Positions 22,930 to 35,455 of a stretch of DNA of 64,000 nucleotides are shown piece after piece. The DNA is from Hyalella azteca (taxonomy: Eukaryota; Arthropoda; Malacostraca; Amphipoda; Hyalellidae): NCBI RefSeq assembly GCF_000764305.2, contig NW_025936561.1, forward strand, positions 15,301 to 79,300, given 5' to 3'. A model generated the notes under the pieces. The model saw nothing but the letters and a program-made list of their open reading frames with translations, searched no databases and was not told where the DNA came from. The translations under genes were made by a program, and so were the position numbers. Numbering within the stretch: position 1 is the first letter of the stretch; every line of letters begins with the position of its first letter.

Positions 22930-23425
22930 CTAAATCATCCATAGACTTTTACATAGACATATACTTAGGTAGACTTTGACATAGACATATGTAGACTTTT
23001 ATAAAGACATAGACTTTTGTAAAGACATAAACTTAAATAGACTTTTACATAGACATAGGCTTACATAGGCTTTTATATAGACATAGACTTGCGTAGACTT
23101 TTACATAGACATCAACTTGCATAAACTTTTATGTAGACATAGACTTGCATAAACTTTTACATAGACATTGACTTACATAGACATAGTCACATAGATGTAG
23201 ACTTATGCGGCCTTAAAATAGACTTGCATAAACTTTTACATAGGTATAGACTTACGTAGACTTTTACATATACATAAACTTACATTGACATAGACTTATG
23301 TAGACTCTTACATAGACTTAGACTTACATAGAATTTCGCATTGATATAGACTTACATAGACTTTTACATAGACATATACTTACATAGACTTTTACATAGA
23401 CATAGACTTACATAGACTTTTACCA
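22930..23425 (+). repeat. Minisatellite, ~28-bp ACATAGACTT-based unit
   Basis: About 500 bp of imperfect repeats of TTTTACATAGACATAGACTT. Units vary in length and many have deletions. Confidence 0.9.
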
Positions 23426-24524
23426 CATTCAACTCCTGCAAGTGAGCACATTTTCAACAAATTTGTTGCCGTGTTGTGCTCAGGCTTTCTCTACTTGCAA
23501 TGAACATCTTTTACTCAGAGATATAATCCATGGTGTTAACTTTTGAATATTCTCTCTATTACTAAGTTTTTTTTCTTAATCTCTAGACAGAGATCTTTAT
23601 TTTATACGGAAAGGTATTCATTAAGATAATTATTCTATTCAATTGGAATAACTTCCTATGCGTGATGCAACCTGTAGACAAATGACGATGCAGATTCTAT
23701 TAATTTAAAGCCTCTCGTATGTGTGCAATGCCTCTTATTTAATGTGAAATAGCCTCAAGTACATTGTTATTTACTATGTTGCAGGGACTGCTGTGATTCT
23801 GGTAACACTGTTCTATGTATCAGTAATTTCTCTCGTGTTTATCTTAGATATTTATGGGACGATTGATTATTTCTTAAATTAAATTCTCTATTAATGTTGA
23901 ACTCACCGCAGGTTGATCACAAGCAACAAGATTACCAGTCTCCCATATTAAACTCACTACTAATCTGTACTATTAGTGCTTTATTACCGCACCAGTCATG
24001 AAGACATCACATCCTGCAACGGTCGTAAAAGGAGACAGTTCGGTGAGACTCAACTTTACCTCTCAGCTAAGGCCCGCAGTCGGTTACTTTTCAGCTGACA
24101 AATGACGTTGAAACAATGTTTGATTAACAAGGGTTCAACGAAGCAACGTTCAATTCAACGTCCAATTTCCGGTGGGTTAGAGTGGTCTGAGCTGGGGTGC
24201 TGGCACGCGTCATTGAACCCTCCTGTTAGAGAATTTGTCATTTAAGGATTTGTTGTAAATCCATAAAAGCGCAAATATAGTATGGAGTTTGTCGTGTATT
24301 AGTGTTCGGGAACGGGAAGGCATGTATAAGCTGGATTGCTGTACGGAAGAAATTTGTTTAGGCAATTGGGCATTGTAAAATTGCAAGGTAATTAATAGGT
24401 CATTGATACTGAAGCCGATGTACGGACAATCTCGTGTTTACTTTCTGCTATTCATCAAAAAATAGCAAAGTATCGTGTTGCATTTTCGGTGATGTTTCTG
24501 TACGTTATCCCGGTGAAAGTCTAG
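23426..24524. other. Intergenic, nothing recognised
   Basis: No ORF, TIR or array that I can support. Confidence 0.45.
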
Positions 24525-24685
24525 TAGCTATTTCAAACTACCGTCAGTCATGTAAAGATCCGGTCAAATGACACGATTATAGATCTTCTGGGAACAAGTC
24601 ACGAAAAGTTCAAGAATCGGCGACAGGCCACATCAGGCCTACTCTTCAGCGCCGACATCATTATGTTATGTTATCTTATAATCCC
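24525..24685 (+). mobile_element. LINE 3' end, copy 2
   Basis: Shares AGCTATTTCAAACTA, GGAACAAGTCACGAAAAGT and GACAGGCCACATCAGGCCTA with 18100-18245. It ends in a TTATG-type short tandem tail (ATCATTATGTTATGTTATC), as CR1-like LINEs end in short 3' repeats. Confidence 0.7.
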
Positions 24686-25754
24686 ATGTTACATTTGCGT
24701 TCTGCGCTGTCATTATTTCTCGTACTCTTATTATGCGCCGTCATTATTGCATTTTGTTTCGCGCGGCCAAGGCAAGGCTTATTTCATTAGGACCTATTTT
24801 CCGTATAACTTGCAAATCATATTTGTATTTTGCGCAGTCATTGCTAATAATCTTTTTGTTGCTGTCATAACCAATGAATTTGAATTTCTCCTCAAGTTCT
24901 GGAATGAGTTGATTTAGCTTCGTATTTGTTGCTCAGTTTCTGCTATCCACGAGACCGAAACGAGCTCACTTAACAATCACCTAAAATTATTGTTAATGAA
25001 TTCAAACTTACGATTATATGTGATATCTCATGAAGTTCGCTGTAAGTGACAGCAAAACACTTCTACTGTCTGGCTGTAAAGACGTCCATCTTAGAAATTA
25101 TCACGAAGCTTATAAATTTAAATTGTATCATTATCATTATTATCCTTGTCTTTTATTTTCTGACAACATGACTTTTTCACATTAAGGCCATGTTATGACG
25201 ATTCTAATATCAAATGTTCAATTGACACTCACTTTGGAGGGCTGAGTTATTTTGAACTCAACATTCTACGGTAGTTGAAGAAAGGCATCTTGGAGTCTAA
25301 TTACGGGTCGGCAATGTAAACAACTCAATTCTGCCCACGTTTGAAATCGTACCCGCTATCCCAAAGTATGCCCCGGTTCATTTAATGTAGAACTTTTTCT
25401 CGACTTATCGGGGCAACCATACAACCAAGAAGAAAGAAATTTCATTCATGGGATTAGTCATTCTTTTTCTAAACTCTCATTTGTAAATAATACCTAAATG
25501 AGCAGGGCCTTTGTTACATCGCTATACAGTATCGCTGCATCGCGAATATTGCAAAAGTGCGTATTTTGGAAAGAATCGCGACCGTTAACTGTCTGACGTG
25601 AACAGGCAGCGTGCGGGACGTTAGTCGTAGGTGTCAACAAAAAGACTTGGAATTTATATTTCCATTCATTAAATGTAATTGAAGCAAGATTTTTTCAAAG
25701 GAGTTGTTAAGGAAATACTTACCATAATTAGTTCTACTATTAACTTCTCCACAG
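24686..25754. other. Intergenic, nothing recognised
   Basis: Unique AT-rich DNA. An 84-codon ORF at 24663-24917 has repeated TTCTGCGC(T/C)GTCATTATT words but no family feature. Confidence 0.4.
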
Positions 25755-25930
25755 GAACTTGGTCATTTATATACGTCGGGCATTCCAAAGTGCCAGAAGT
25801 GGAAAAACGCAAGCACCCCAAGTCAAAATGTAAGCAATCGGATGATGTGCACTTAAAATACCAAAATTGTGATAAAAGAGGCAATTGGAAATCACTGGCA
25901 CAGAAGAACTGGTTGGAACGAATGTTATGA
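25755..25930 (+). CDS. Possible terminal exon of an unknown gene
   Basis: A pyrimidine-rich tract and CTCCACAG precede an open frame beginning GTWSFIYVGHSKVPEV, rich in Lys further on (KRKHPKSKCK), ending LERML-stop. I do not recognise the protein and saw no partner exon, so this may be chance. Confidence 0.2.
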
Positions 25931-28632
25931 GCTTAATTAATGCAGCGAACTAAAGCTGCGTCTCTGCGTAATAATCTTTCTTCAAAAAGCCGAGTTAGGA
26001 CATTTTCCAACACTAGTATGTATCTATTAGTCAGAGTTTGTTTGAAGCCTGGCGCTGTAAATTCTAATGTTAATGGTTAATGGCAGTAACGGTTAATGAC
26101 CATAGATTTTATTGATTGTTGCAGAATTTCAGGGTCGGACAATTCTTCAGATGACGTTAGTTGATCAAAATGCGGGTGTCTTCTACGGTCATGAACCACC
26201 CATGTTTAATAAATTAATGATTTATGTATTTTTCAAATAGAAGTATTTCAAGTAAGACTACTTCATTGGATTTTATAAAGTTTATTTCGTCCCCTAACTG
26301 AGTCCTAATTAAAAAAAGCTGTTGTAGTTGCACCGTAATTTAAAAGTTGCATTCCTTCTCTAATTAGCAATTACTTCGCCGACACACAATTGCAGTTACA
26401 TAGTTCCCTGCTGATACGCGAAACAGCTCACTCGGTGGTAAAAGTTCATACGTAGTTTGCTAAATGATCTACCTAATTTTAATAGATTTAAATTCCTAAA
26501 ATATTATTGATCCGACACCAAGAATAGATATCAATTGAAGTGTTTCTCGACAGACAAGGCTCTGGAATATGTTTTTTTACGTAGGTTCTTAGAAAAGAAG
26601 GGCGTTTTCCCGCCCACCCGACGCGATTAGGGTTAATCTACTTCAATGGATGTGATCTGTCTTGTGGCTTGCGACTGAATCGACACTTTTGCGGGTCGGT
26701 TGGCTCCATTCAGGGTTGATTGGTGCACAAAATTGACGGTACACGGCAACATTCCTTCAGTGATGACCCTCGAAACATAATTTGATCCAGACACAGATAA
26801 ATATAAATAGTTGTAAAGAAAACAGTAGCATGCGCAGCTCTCAAATGACACCAAAAGCTGTCAACCTGCGTTTAAATGTTCTTTTATTTTCATTCCTGAA
26901 ATGAAAAAAAATGTATTCATTGTAATACAGACGTGCATGAATCATGTTCTGGGAAAACAATTATCTAGTTGATTCATTAAACTGAATTAGTTTTGCTCAC
27001 TATACTCATCCATTCATAGTCAATAAAATCTAATAATAATTTTTTTTACAGTTGCCAAGAATTTGATTGTCTACCGTAGAGTTATATTGCCTTTTCCAAA
27101 TATTGCAAAGTTTCACCGCTAGGAGATTGATCTTTACGGTATTTTCTCGTTATTTGACATCTTGCGGCAGCAGTGTGGCTGTGCCCGTACATTGCTTGTC
27201 ATTCTGGATTTTGTTGTGGAAAGCACTGGCGATTACCTGAATTAAAGTATTTTTTCTCACCATTAGGAAATGATGGGATGTATTACATCTGCAGGTATAA
27301 CTAACTTTGATAATGTACAAGTTGCTCTCATGTATTTGTATGAAGAAATGTTAAAGTTTGAAATTATTTGGTTCCTGACACTTGACAGAATTTGAGTAGG
27401 TAATGATTCGCACCTTGATAATCCTTCAATAAAGTTCGATATTTTGAACTTGATGTATTTACGAAGGACGAAGCAGATCAATGTTATATATAAGATACTA
27501 AATCTATCCTTTCATTTACCACAAATATGATATTCTCAAATTCCAAAGAATATTTTATATCTGAATCTGATAGGAAATAGCTACACTTCCTAAGTTTCTA
27601 ACAAAATAAACAAACTAAGACAGACAAAATACCTAATAAGGTAAATAATTTACCTTATTAGGTAAATTATTTACCTTATTATTACATAGTGGCAAAGCAG
27701 AGTTTTTTTAGACTCTCTCTCGCCTCAAGTTTATTTTTGAGTCCTATAAGTACTATAGGCCTGGCCCCTAAGGCTATTAGTAGGTATATCAGTAAAGTAT
27801 CATGACCTATCATCAATACCTACCACTTGGCACTACCCCACACTCAGAATGATGTATGTTTTCGGTGGATTTTCCCGCACATTTTCACTTTTTTATGCTA
27901 TTGCTGTGCACAGTTGGCGCAATGTAATGAAAATTGATTCTCTTCGAGACTTCGCGCACGTGTTCACGCAATCCCGTCCATCAATTCTACGTTGCGCTGC
28001 CGTGCACGAGCAGTTTGTGGAGGAACAGACGTAATAGTAATACTCACATTACTCAGTACAGTATGCCTTTAATTATCTTTCAATAATATACCTATGATTT
28101 TTCTTGATACGGAAATTTGGTGAATGAGAAATCTAGAACTTTATTTTAGAAGAAATTTTCTCCAAAGTCATATGGCAACACTGAACACCATCTGTTTACA
28201 TTTCGTATGTATAATAGCCGCAGTTTACGATTACCGTACGTTCCGTATCTGACAAGGCAGACAAGCGGAAGAGTCAGAAGTAACCCGGACATGTCTTACA
28301 TTTTATTATTGTTAGGTAGTTTGACTCGTGTAGTCAATATACTTGCGTATATTGTCTTATCTTGTCTTATCTTTCTAAAGTACAGCGCATGGCACATTTT
28401 TTTACCAGCATAGTATGGCGCACCGTGCAGGTCGTTAAAATGACAAAATAAATTCCCACGCACCTGGCACATCTTCCTGACCATGGCCACTACCAGCATT
28501 ATCATACTCAAGAAATTAGTTTTAATCTTGAGTAAATGAGTAAACTAGAAATGAACTTATTCTAAAAAATCTCTGGTTTGTCACTAGTCGCAGTATAGTC
28601 GTAAGTCGGTAGTCTATACTCATTACTCAATA
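25931..28632. other. Intergenic; minor repeats only
   Basis: Contains a short palindrome AAGGTAAATAATTTACCTT at 27639-27657, partly repeated to 27678. A ~120 bp repeat at 27720-27840 is shared with 6240-6370. A GC-richer patch lies at 27940-28030. The missing first exon of PSMD1 could lie in this or the following repeat-rich region but was not found. Confidence 0.4.
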
Positions 28633-29606
28633 CCGTAAAATGGGGTAACTTAGACCGGTGGGGTAACTTAGACCACTTTTCGTTTTTTTAACAAAAAACC
28701 CCACAACTCAAAAACTATTTGACATAGAAAAATTTTGTCAATGGGCATTAAAGGCCTAATACTGAGGCTACATAACACAATAGAAAGATTTGAAAAGTTT
28801 GCATATCTAATAGGTATAGGTTAAAAAATTAAAAATGTGACACATGAAAAAAAGCTATTATTTGAAGCCTGTCAGAGTACCCCCTTCAATTTTTTTATTT
28901 TTTGGTTAAATAACTCCAGGTTTTGATGCATTGTAGTAGAACTCTTCTAGTTACATATGCAAATGACAAATTTTAGGAAAGTGTCATAGTTTGCAAATGG
29001 GGGGCGCTGCCCCCAAATGGGGTAACTTAGACCACCTATTGTCAGCCCTGACGGGCTAACATAGACCGGCTTGGAAGTTAATATAAAATTACCATATATA
29101 ACATATTTTATGTTTGACAGCCTATTTATGTTTTTTCTTTGTTTCAGACTCGACAGAGTCTTATACATGGTAATTTTAACTTAATTTCCAAGCCAGTCAA
29201 TATTACCCCATCAGGGGCTGCCATTAGGTAGTCACATTTTCCTCATTATGGGGCGGCGCCCCCCATTTGCAAACTATGACACTTTCCTCAAGTTTGTCAT
29301 TTGCATATGTAACTAGAAGAGTTCTACTACAATGCACCAAAACCTGGAGTTATTTGGAGTTATTTTACCAAAAAATATAATTGATTTTACCACCCGGTCT
29401 AAGTTACCCCAAGAGCTGGGGTAACAAAGACCACAACTTTTTTTGAAATTACATAAAGACTATGAGAGGCTGGAGCCAGCAATTTATGGTGAGTGAAGCT
29501 AGAGTATAGACCTGTATTTTGCAGGTTTCAATTCAAGTTTAATTTAGCTAGTAAAAAAATGGCATCATTTATAAAAAAAAGTGGTCTAAGTTACCCCATT
29601 TTACGG
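28633..29606. mobile_element. Long-TIR pogo-like MITE, family P1, complete copy
   Basis: Starts CCGTAAAATGGGGTAACTTA and ends in its reverse complement, flanked by TA (28631-28632, 29607-29608). Much of the element is inverted repeat: for example ACTCTTCTAGTTACATATGC near 28941 returns as the complement near 29305. The end carries GGGGTAACTTAGACC twice, 18 bases apart. Non-coding. TA target and TIR layout suggest Tc1/mariner/pogo mobilisation. Confidence 0.85.
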
Positions 29607-29909
29607 TACTCACTATGTAATAACTTTTTGTGTTTGAAAAATTGAAGTTAGATTTTGCCTCTTATCGAGTTAATACCAATCATAATTTATTGCAAAATAA
29701 TGGTGCTGGAAAAATAACTAGATTGAATATTTCCCCAAACAGCCAGACCTTAATATTGGTTATGGTTACCGTTAGATTAATATTAGAAAAGTCATCCATT
29801 GACCACCACTAAAGTCCTCCACCACCCAGAAAAATATTAAATATTTTATGAGAAAAATTTTTAAATTCATTTGTTGGTTAAATTTGCAATGAATATGCTG
29901 TATTAGGTA
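29607..29909. other. Unique DNA between two transposons
   Basis: Nothing recognised; a 60-codon ORF (29630-29812) shows no family feature. Confidence 0.5.
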
Positions 29910-31236
29910 CCGTCAAAGTCAAACAGGGTAAGAAGGGATGGGCGGAGGTAAATAGGGATGCGCATCCTACATTTTGTAGAAATGTTGTAGCTCAAACTAA
30001 TAAAAATATTGTAAAACTAAAAATAGTGGCGTAAACTTCAACATTTTTACTATCTATTTTGTATAAAGCTAGTCAAGAAATCAAACATTTACTATCTCTA
30101 AAAAATCACTGAAAAAAAGTGTGAAAAGTGAAATTTTGGAAAAGTACCTCTGCTAAGATCTGGAGCAAAAAAAAAAAAAAAAATATTCGCCATATTGAAA
30201 AATTTTACTTACATAAAAGTTGCACCCAGGTGCCGGCTTGAAAACGTAATTGAAGAATTTGCCTATCTCACTCCAAAAAGAAAAAAATGGCAGCCATTTC
30301 TGCGCGATGGGGTAAAAAGGGCCTCCCCCCGTGGGGTAATTAGGGACACCCTTAAAAATGCATTTACAATAGAACCTCGGTTAGCAAGGGCTCCAGTTAA
30401 CAAAAAAAAAAAAAAAATTTGATTAACAACAAAGAAATTTGATTACATTTACCTCGCTTGGCGAAAAAAATTCACTTGTTGAAAAATTAGTGTATCATCG
30501 GTCATCACAAAATTGTACATAGAATGCTATATATAGAATTGTGCACCGGGCATCATAGAATTTGAAAGTAATTGACTTAAACTATGATTTATTTCTTCAA
30601 AACATATGATGTTTGTCACTAAAACATTATTTTCTGTTTCAGGTATGTTTTTCACGATCTTTTTTGTTGTAGTGAAATCACTAGAAGTGATTAAAATTGT
30701 GCAAAATTACAAACCATCCTGTAAGCTTACAGATACAGAAGAAATGCTACATGGCTGCTGAAATGAAGCTTGCAGTGGACAAGGTCGTTGTCAATGCTCA
30801 ATGGCATGTCCATGGATACAGCAATATCACGTTAATAATACGGTAATTAATGAATATGGTAATATCATATCAATAAAGGAAAAAAGTAAAAATCACAGAA
30901 AATGTCATTTATTTTACATCTACATTATCTACAATGAAAGAGGAGGACTTCAGAGTACTGTTAGTAATAGATGAGTACACTCTGCATGCTTTAAGTGTTT
31001 GAAATTGAGTTTTACTTCAAGTGTCCCTTTTTATCCCATTTCAAGATTAATTCAGGAGCCTTTTATATTGCGTCTAGCGCCTGACAAATAGCATATGGAA
31101 TTTTTTTGAAGATGCCATTCGATAGCCCTCGCAAAGACCTTTAAAATGAGCCTAAATTTGTTTCTGAAATGTTTCATGGTAAGAAGTTATTAACTAAAAA
31201 TGCTCAAAACCATCCCTTTTTACCCCCATTTGACAG
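29910..31236 (+). mobile_element. Pogo-like element, family P2, copy A
   Basis: Starts CCGTCAAAGTCAAACAGGG and ends CCCCCATTTGACAG, flanked by TA (29908-29909, 31237-31238). The end has AGGGTAAGAAGGGATG followed 20 bases on by AGGTAAATAGGGATG. About 30690-30800 reads YKPSCKL and (another frame) AAEMKLAVDKV, matching the helix-turn-helix start preserved at 61420 (YKPTGKL, TADIKLAVDSV). The transposase is otherwise gone. Confidence 0.75.
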
Positions 31237-33581
31237 TATAACTTAAAGTAGATTTGTGCCCAAAAAAATTTTTTCCTCTGACTGTAAGGAAAATTATATG
31301 GCTGAAATGAGAAAAAAATTCAGAGGATACCATATAAATATAAGTGGAATACATTTAAAAGTGACAAAGCTACAAATGTTTTCCTTTATTAGGCTAAATT
31401 ACATCTCCTAAATGGACCAATTTTTGGCACTTTTTGGAAAAACTTTTATTTCTAGGTTTCCTATGAGCCAATTTAAAAGATTTTAGCCCCATTAGAAAAC
31501 TCATGTTGTAGGTTACCATATCTATTATAACTGAAATGAAATATCTGTGTTGAGACTTTTGACAGTTTGACTGCTGGTAGGTAGGAGGAAAATTTCATAA
31601 AGGAGTTTGGGCTTGATTTAAATTTATTTGCAATGGCTACAGCTACCTTATGACATCTCCAAGAAAATTCCATATGCTATACGTAATGTGCCATATGCAA
31701 ATGAAAAGTGTCCCAAATTGCTCCTGTGATCTGGCTAATTTGGGACACTTGATATAAAACGTGATTTTAAAGCATTTGAAGTTTGACTGCTCAATGCCAG
31801 TCTCTGTGTCTAGATAGCTGCTAACAACCTCTTGCTGCTAGTCTCTTTGAACCTTGCAGAGTGTACTCATGCTCATCCATTACTAATAGTACTCCAAAGT
31901 CCTTCTCTTCCTTGGTAGATGATGTAGATGTAGGATAAATTACATTTCCTGTGATTTGTACTTGGTTTTAGTTTATTGATGAAATTAGCATATCCATACA
32001 TTACCGCATTATTGATGTGATATTACCGTATCCATGAACATGCATTGTACCGTAAAATGGGGTAACTTAGACTACTTTATTTTTAATGATGCAATTTTTT
32101 TACTAGCTGAATTAAACATGAATTGCTGGCTCCTGCCTCTCATAGTTTTTATGTAATTAAAAAAAAGTGATGGTCTTTGTTATCCCAGCTCTTGGGGTAT
32201 CTTAAACTGGGTGGTAAAATCAATTATATTTTTTAGTAAAATAATTCCAGGTTTTGGTGCATTGTAGTAAAACTCTTCTAGTTACATATGCAAATGACAA
32301 ATTTGAGGAAAGTGTCATAGTTTGCAAATGGGGGTACCGCCTCCCAATGGGGAACTTAGACCACCTAATGTCAGCCGTGAAGGGGTAATATTGACCAGCT
32401 TGGAAATTAAGTTAAAATTAGCATATATAAGACTATGTAGAGTCTGAAGCATGAAGAAAAAACATTACTAGTTGTATCAAACATGAAATATGTTATATAT
32501 GGTAATTTAAAATTAATTCACAAGCCGGTCTATGTTACCCCATCAGGGCTGATATTAGGTGCCGTAAAATGGGGTAACTTAGACCGGCGGGGTAACTTAG
32601 ACCAATTTTCGTTTTTTTTACAAGAACCCCCACAACTCAAAAATATTTGACATAGACAAATTTTGTCAATGGGCATTAAAGGCCTAATACTGAGGCTACA
32701 TAACACAATAGAAAGATTTAAAAAGTTTGCATATCTAATAGGTTAAAAAATTAAAACTGTGACCCACGAAAAAAAGCTATTATTTAAAGCCTGTCAGAGT
32801 ACCCCCTCCAATTTTTTTATTTTTTGGTTAAATAACTCCAGGTTTTGATGCATTGTAGTAGAACTCTTCTAGTTACATATGCAAATGACAAATTTTAGGA
32901 AAGTGTCATAGTTTGCAAATGGGGGGCGCCACCCCCAAATGGGGTAACTTAGACCACCTAATGTCAGCCCTGATGGGGTAACATAGACCGGCTTGGAAGT
33001 TAATATAAAATTACCATATATAACATATTTTATGTTTAACAGCCTATTTATGTTTTTTCTTTATGTTTCAGACTCTACAGAGTCTTATATATGGTAATTT
33101 TAACTTAATATCCAAGCCAGTCAATATTACCCCATCAGGACTGCCATTAGGTAGTCACATTTCCCTCATTATGGGGTGGTGCCCCCCATTTGCAAACTAT
33201 GACACTTTCCTCAAGTTTGTCATTTGCATATGTAACTAGAAGAGTTCTACTACAATGCACCAAAACCTGGAGTTATTTTACCAAAAAAAAAATAATTGAT
33301 CTTACCACCCGGTCTAAGTTACCCCAAGAGCTGGGGTAACAAAGACCATCACTTTTTTTTAAATTACATAAAGACTATGAGAGGCAGGAGCCAGCAATTT
33401 ATGGTGAGTGAAGCTAGAGTATAGACCTGTAAATTGCATGTTTCAATTGAAGTTTAATTTAGCTAGTAAGAAAATGGCATCATTTATAAGAAAAAAAGTG
33501 GTCTAAGTTCCCCCATTCAGGGGCAGTGCTCCCTTATGACCTTATGACCTTATGATGAGTTTAGGACGTCGCAGTCCACGG

Positions 33582-33762
33582 TCACGCTGATGCGCCGCCT
33601 TCGTCGTCCTCCGTCTCCGAGTCGTCGTCGGATGTAACGTTGGACGTGTTCCGTCTATTAGCCCTCATTTGGGCACGCTGATGCAAGATGCTGTTGCTTG
33701 TCGCTTGCTGATGGTAGTTTCCCATAACTGGACAGTCCGGGATCTTGCTCAACCACTTGTCC
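33582..33762 (-). pseudogene. Unidentified coding fragment with acidic C-terminus
   Basis: On the minus strand an open frame reads DKWLSKIPDCPVMGNYHQQ and ends with Asp/Glu-rich DDDSETEDDEGGASA-stop. It starts at the N (33763) and is more GC-rich than its surroundings. I do not recognise the family. It does not follow naturally from the LINE protein on the other side of the N, so the two are probably unrelated pieces. Confidence 0.4.
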
Positions 33763-33763
33763 N
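33763..33763. other. Single ambiguous base (N), likely contig join
   Basis: The only N in the window. It lies between two coding fragments that do not belong to one protein, near a sequencing-adapter motif; probably a scaffold or consensus join. Confidence 0.7.
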
Positions 33764-34304
33764 ACACATGCCCTGGTCATCTCCGACAATGACTTCGTTA
33801 TCCTTAAGCGGGCCTACTGGCGTCTTTATTTTAGCCTTGGACTGAGCATATTTAAAAAAATACTTGGGGTTCTCTTTGATGACCTCAACCACTAGATGTG
33901 TATAAGAGACAGCTTCCATCCTGTGCGAGACCTGCAGCCTGAGTTCAATTTTCTTGTGCAAAGTTACTAGCCTCTGTCTTCTCGTATCACTAGTGGATTC
34001 AGCTATTTGTTTATTTAATCGTTTGCGTCTTCTCATAAGGATTCGTCTGTCTCTCGGAATGCTGCGGACTTTAGACCCTGTTTTTCTTGGTGTATGACGC
34101 ACACATACCTGTGCTAGTTTCTCACACAGTTTTTTGTAGATTTCCTCAGCATTCATCTCGTGAAACTCCGCTCTCCAATCGATTTCGTCTATTTCATTCC
34201 AAATTTCCCCCCAATCCGTTCTTTGATTGTGAAAGTTAAGTCCTGCCAGTCCCTCTTGGGGTATAGCCCTGGGCAGGGTTTCAATTCCAATTGTCGTTTC
34301 CACC
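33764..34304 (-). pseudogene. LINE ORF2 linker fragment (between endonuclease and reverse transcriptase)
   Basis: Minus-strand frame with RTDWGEIWNEIDEIDW, an Arg/Lys-rich PRDRRILMRRRKRLNKQI segment, then ENPKYFFKYAQSKAKIKT and GPLKDNEVIVGDDQGMC. This pattern (W..., basic helix, eNPk.FfkYaksK, ...gpL) is typical of the region between the endonuclease and reverse transcriptase in non-LTR retrotransposons. The frame is interrupted by a block VSYTHL encoded by an adapter sequence. The GC content is higher than in the surrounding P1 DNA. Confidence 0.75.
33894..33912 (+). other. Tn5 mosaic end / Nextera adapter sequence (artifact)
   Basis: AGATGTGTATAAGAGACAG is the exact 19-base Tn5 mosaic end used in Nextera libraries. 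Its reverse complement encodes the well-known contaminant peptide VSYTHL seen in the LINE frame. It is therefore almost certainly unremoved adapter and marks a chimeric read or misjoin. Confidence 0.97.
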
Positions 34305-35455
34305 ATCACTCCCCATTTGCTAACTATGACATTTTCCTCAAATTTGTCATATGCATATGTAACTAGAAGAGTTCTACTACAATTTACCAAAACCTGGAGT
34401 TATTTTACCAAAAAATAAAAAAATTGGAGGGGGTTCTATGACAGGCTTTAAATAATAGCTCTTTTTTTGTGGGTCACATTATTCATTTTTTAACCTATTA
34501 GATATGCATAATTTTATTATCTTTCTATTGTGTTACGTAGCCTCAGTATTAGGCCTTTAATGCCCATTGACAAAATTTTTCTATGTCAAATAGTTTTTGA
34601 GTTTTGGAGGTTTTTGTTGAAAAAACTAAAAGGGGTCTAAGTTACCCTGGGAGTCTAAGTTACCCCATTTTACGGTATAGCATTTCTTCTGTATCTGTAG
34701 GCCTACAGGCCTACAGGCTTGTAATTTTGCACCATTTTAATTGGGTCAAGTGAATTCACTGTAACATAAAAAGACCTTAAAAAAATGTACCTACATGAAA
34801 CAGATAGGAATATTTTAGTGACAACCATCATATTTTTTGTAGAAATAAATCATAGTTTAGGTTATCTACTTTTCATTCTATGTTGCCCAGTGCACAATTC
34901 TATCTATAACATTCTTTGCACAATTTTGTGGCCACTGATGATGCATTAATTTTTTGTTAAGTGAATTTTTTTTGCTGAGTGAGGTAAATGTAATCAAAAT
35001 TCTTTGTTGCTATACATAAATGGGTTTTTAGGGGTGTCCTGTAATACCCTGGGGGGGGGGTGTTTCTTATAACCCAGTCTTGTGGAAGTGGCTGCTGTTT
35101 TAATTTTTGATTGAGATATGAAAATTCCAGCAATGAAGTTTTAAAGCCAACACTAATCTGCTACTTTTTTTCCAAACAAAATATTTTAATACTACAAATA
35201 TTATTTTACTACAGACCTTAGCAGAAGTACCTTTTCAAGATATCACTTTTCAACATTGTTTTCAGGGATTTTCAGAGCTAGTAAATGTATGATTCCTTAA
35301 CTTCCTTTATGCTACATAGGTAGCAAAAATGTTGAAGTTTATGTCACTATTTTTAGTTATGCAATATTTCAATTGGGTTTACTGCTATTATATTTTTATG
35401 CCGTGGTGGACTATCCTGATTTACCCCGCCCATCCCTTATTACCCTGTTTAATGG

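Larger units (their letters stand above)
32050..34675. mobile_element. Composite of P1 elements with an embedded LINE fragment
   Basis: The outer ends are P1 termini (CCGTAAAATGGGGTAACTTA at 32050 and its complement ending 34675), with TA at 32048-32049 and 34676-34677. Inside, a second P1 left end begins at 32563 and its right end decays at about 33512 (GGTCTAAGTTCCCCCATT). A foreign block then runs to about 34304, and a last P1 half continues to 34675. Confidence 0.7.
31500..35455 (-). mobile_element. Pogo-like element, family P2, copy B, split by P1 insertions
   Basis: The right part 34678-35455 is the reverse complement of the first ~840 bp of copy A (landmarks CATCCCTTATTACCCTG and TTAGCAGAAGTACCTTTTC). 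The left part about 31500-32047 is the reverse complement of the middle and 3' part of copy A (landmarks TCCATATGCTAT and GGTAATATCA complements). The two halves meet exactly around the TA-flanked composite at 32050-34675, so P1 inserted into P2. The inner end (about 31500) is approximate. Confidence 0.7.
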
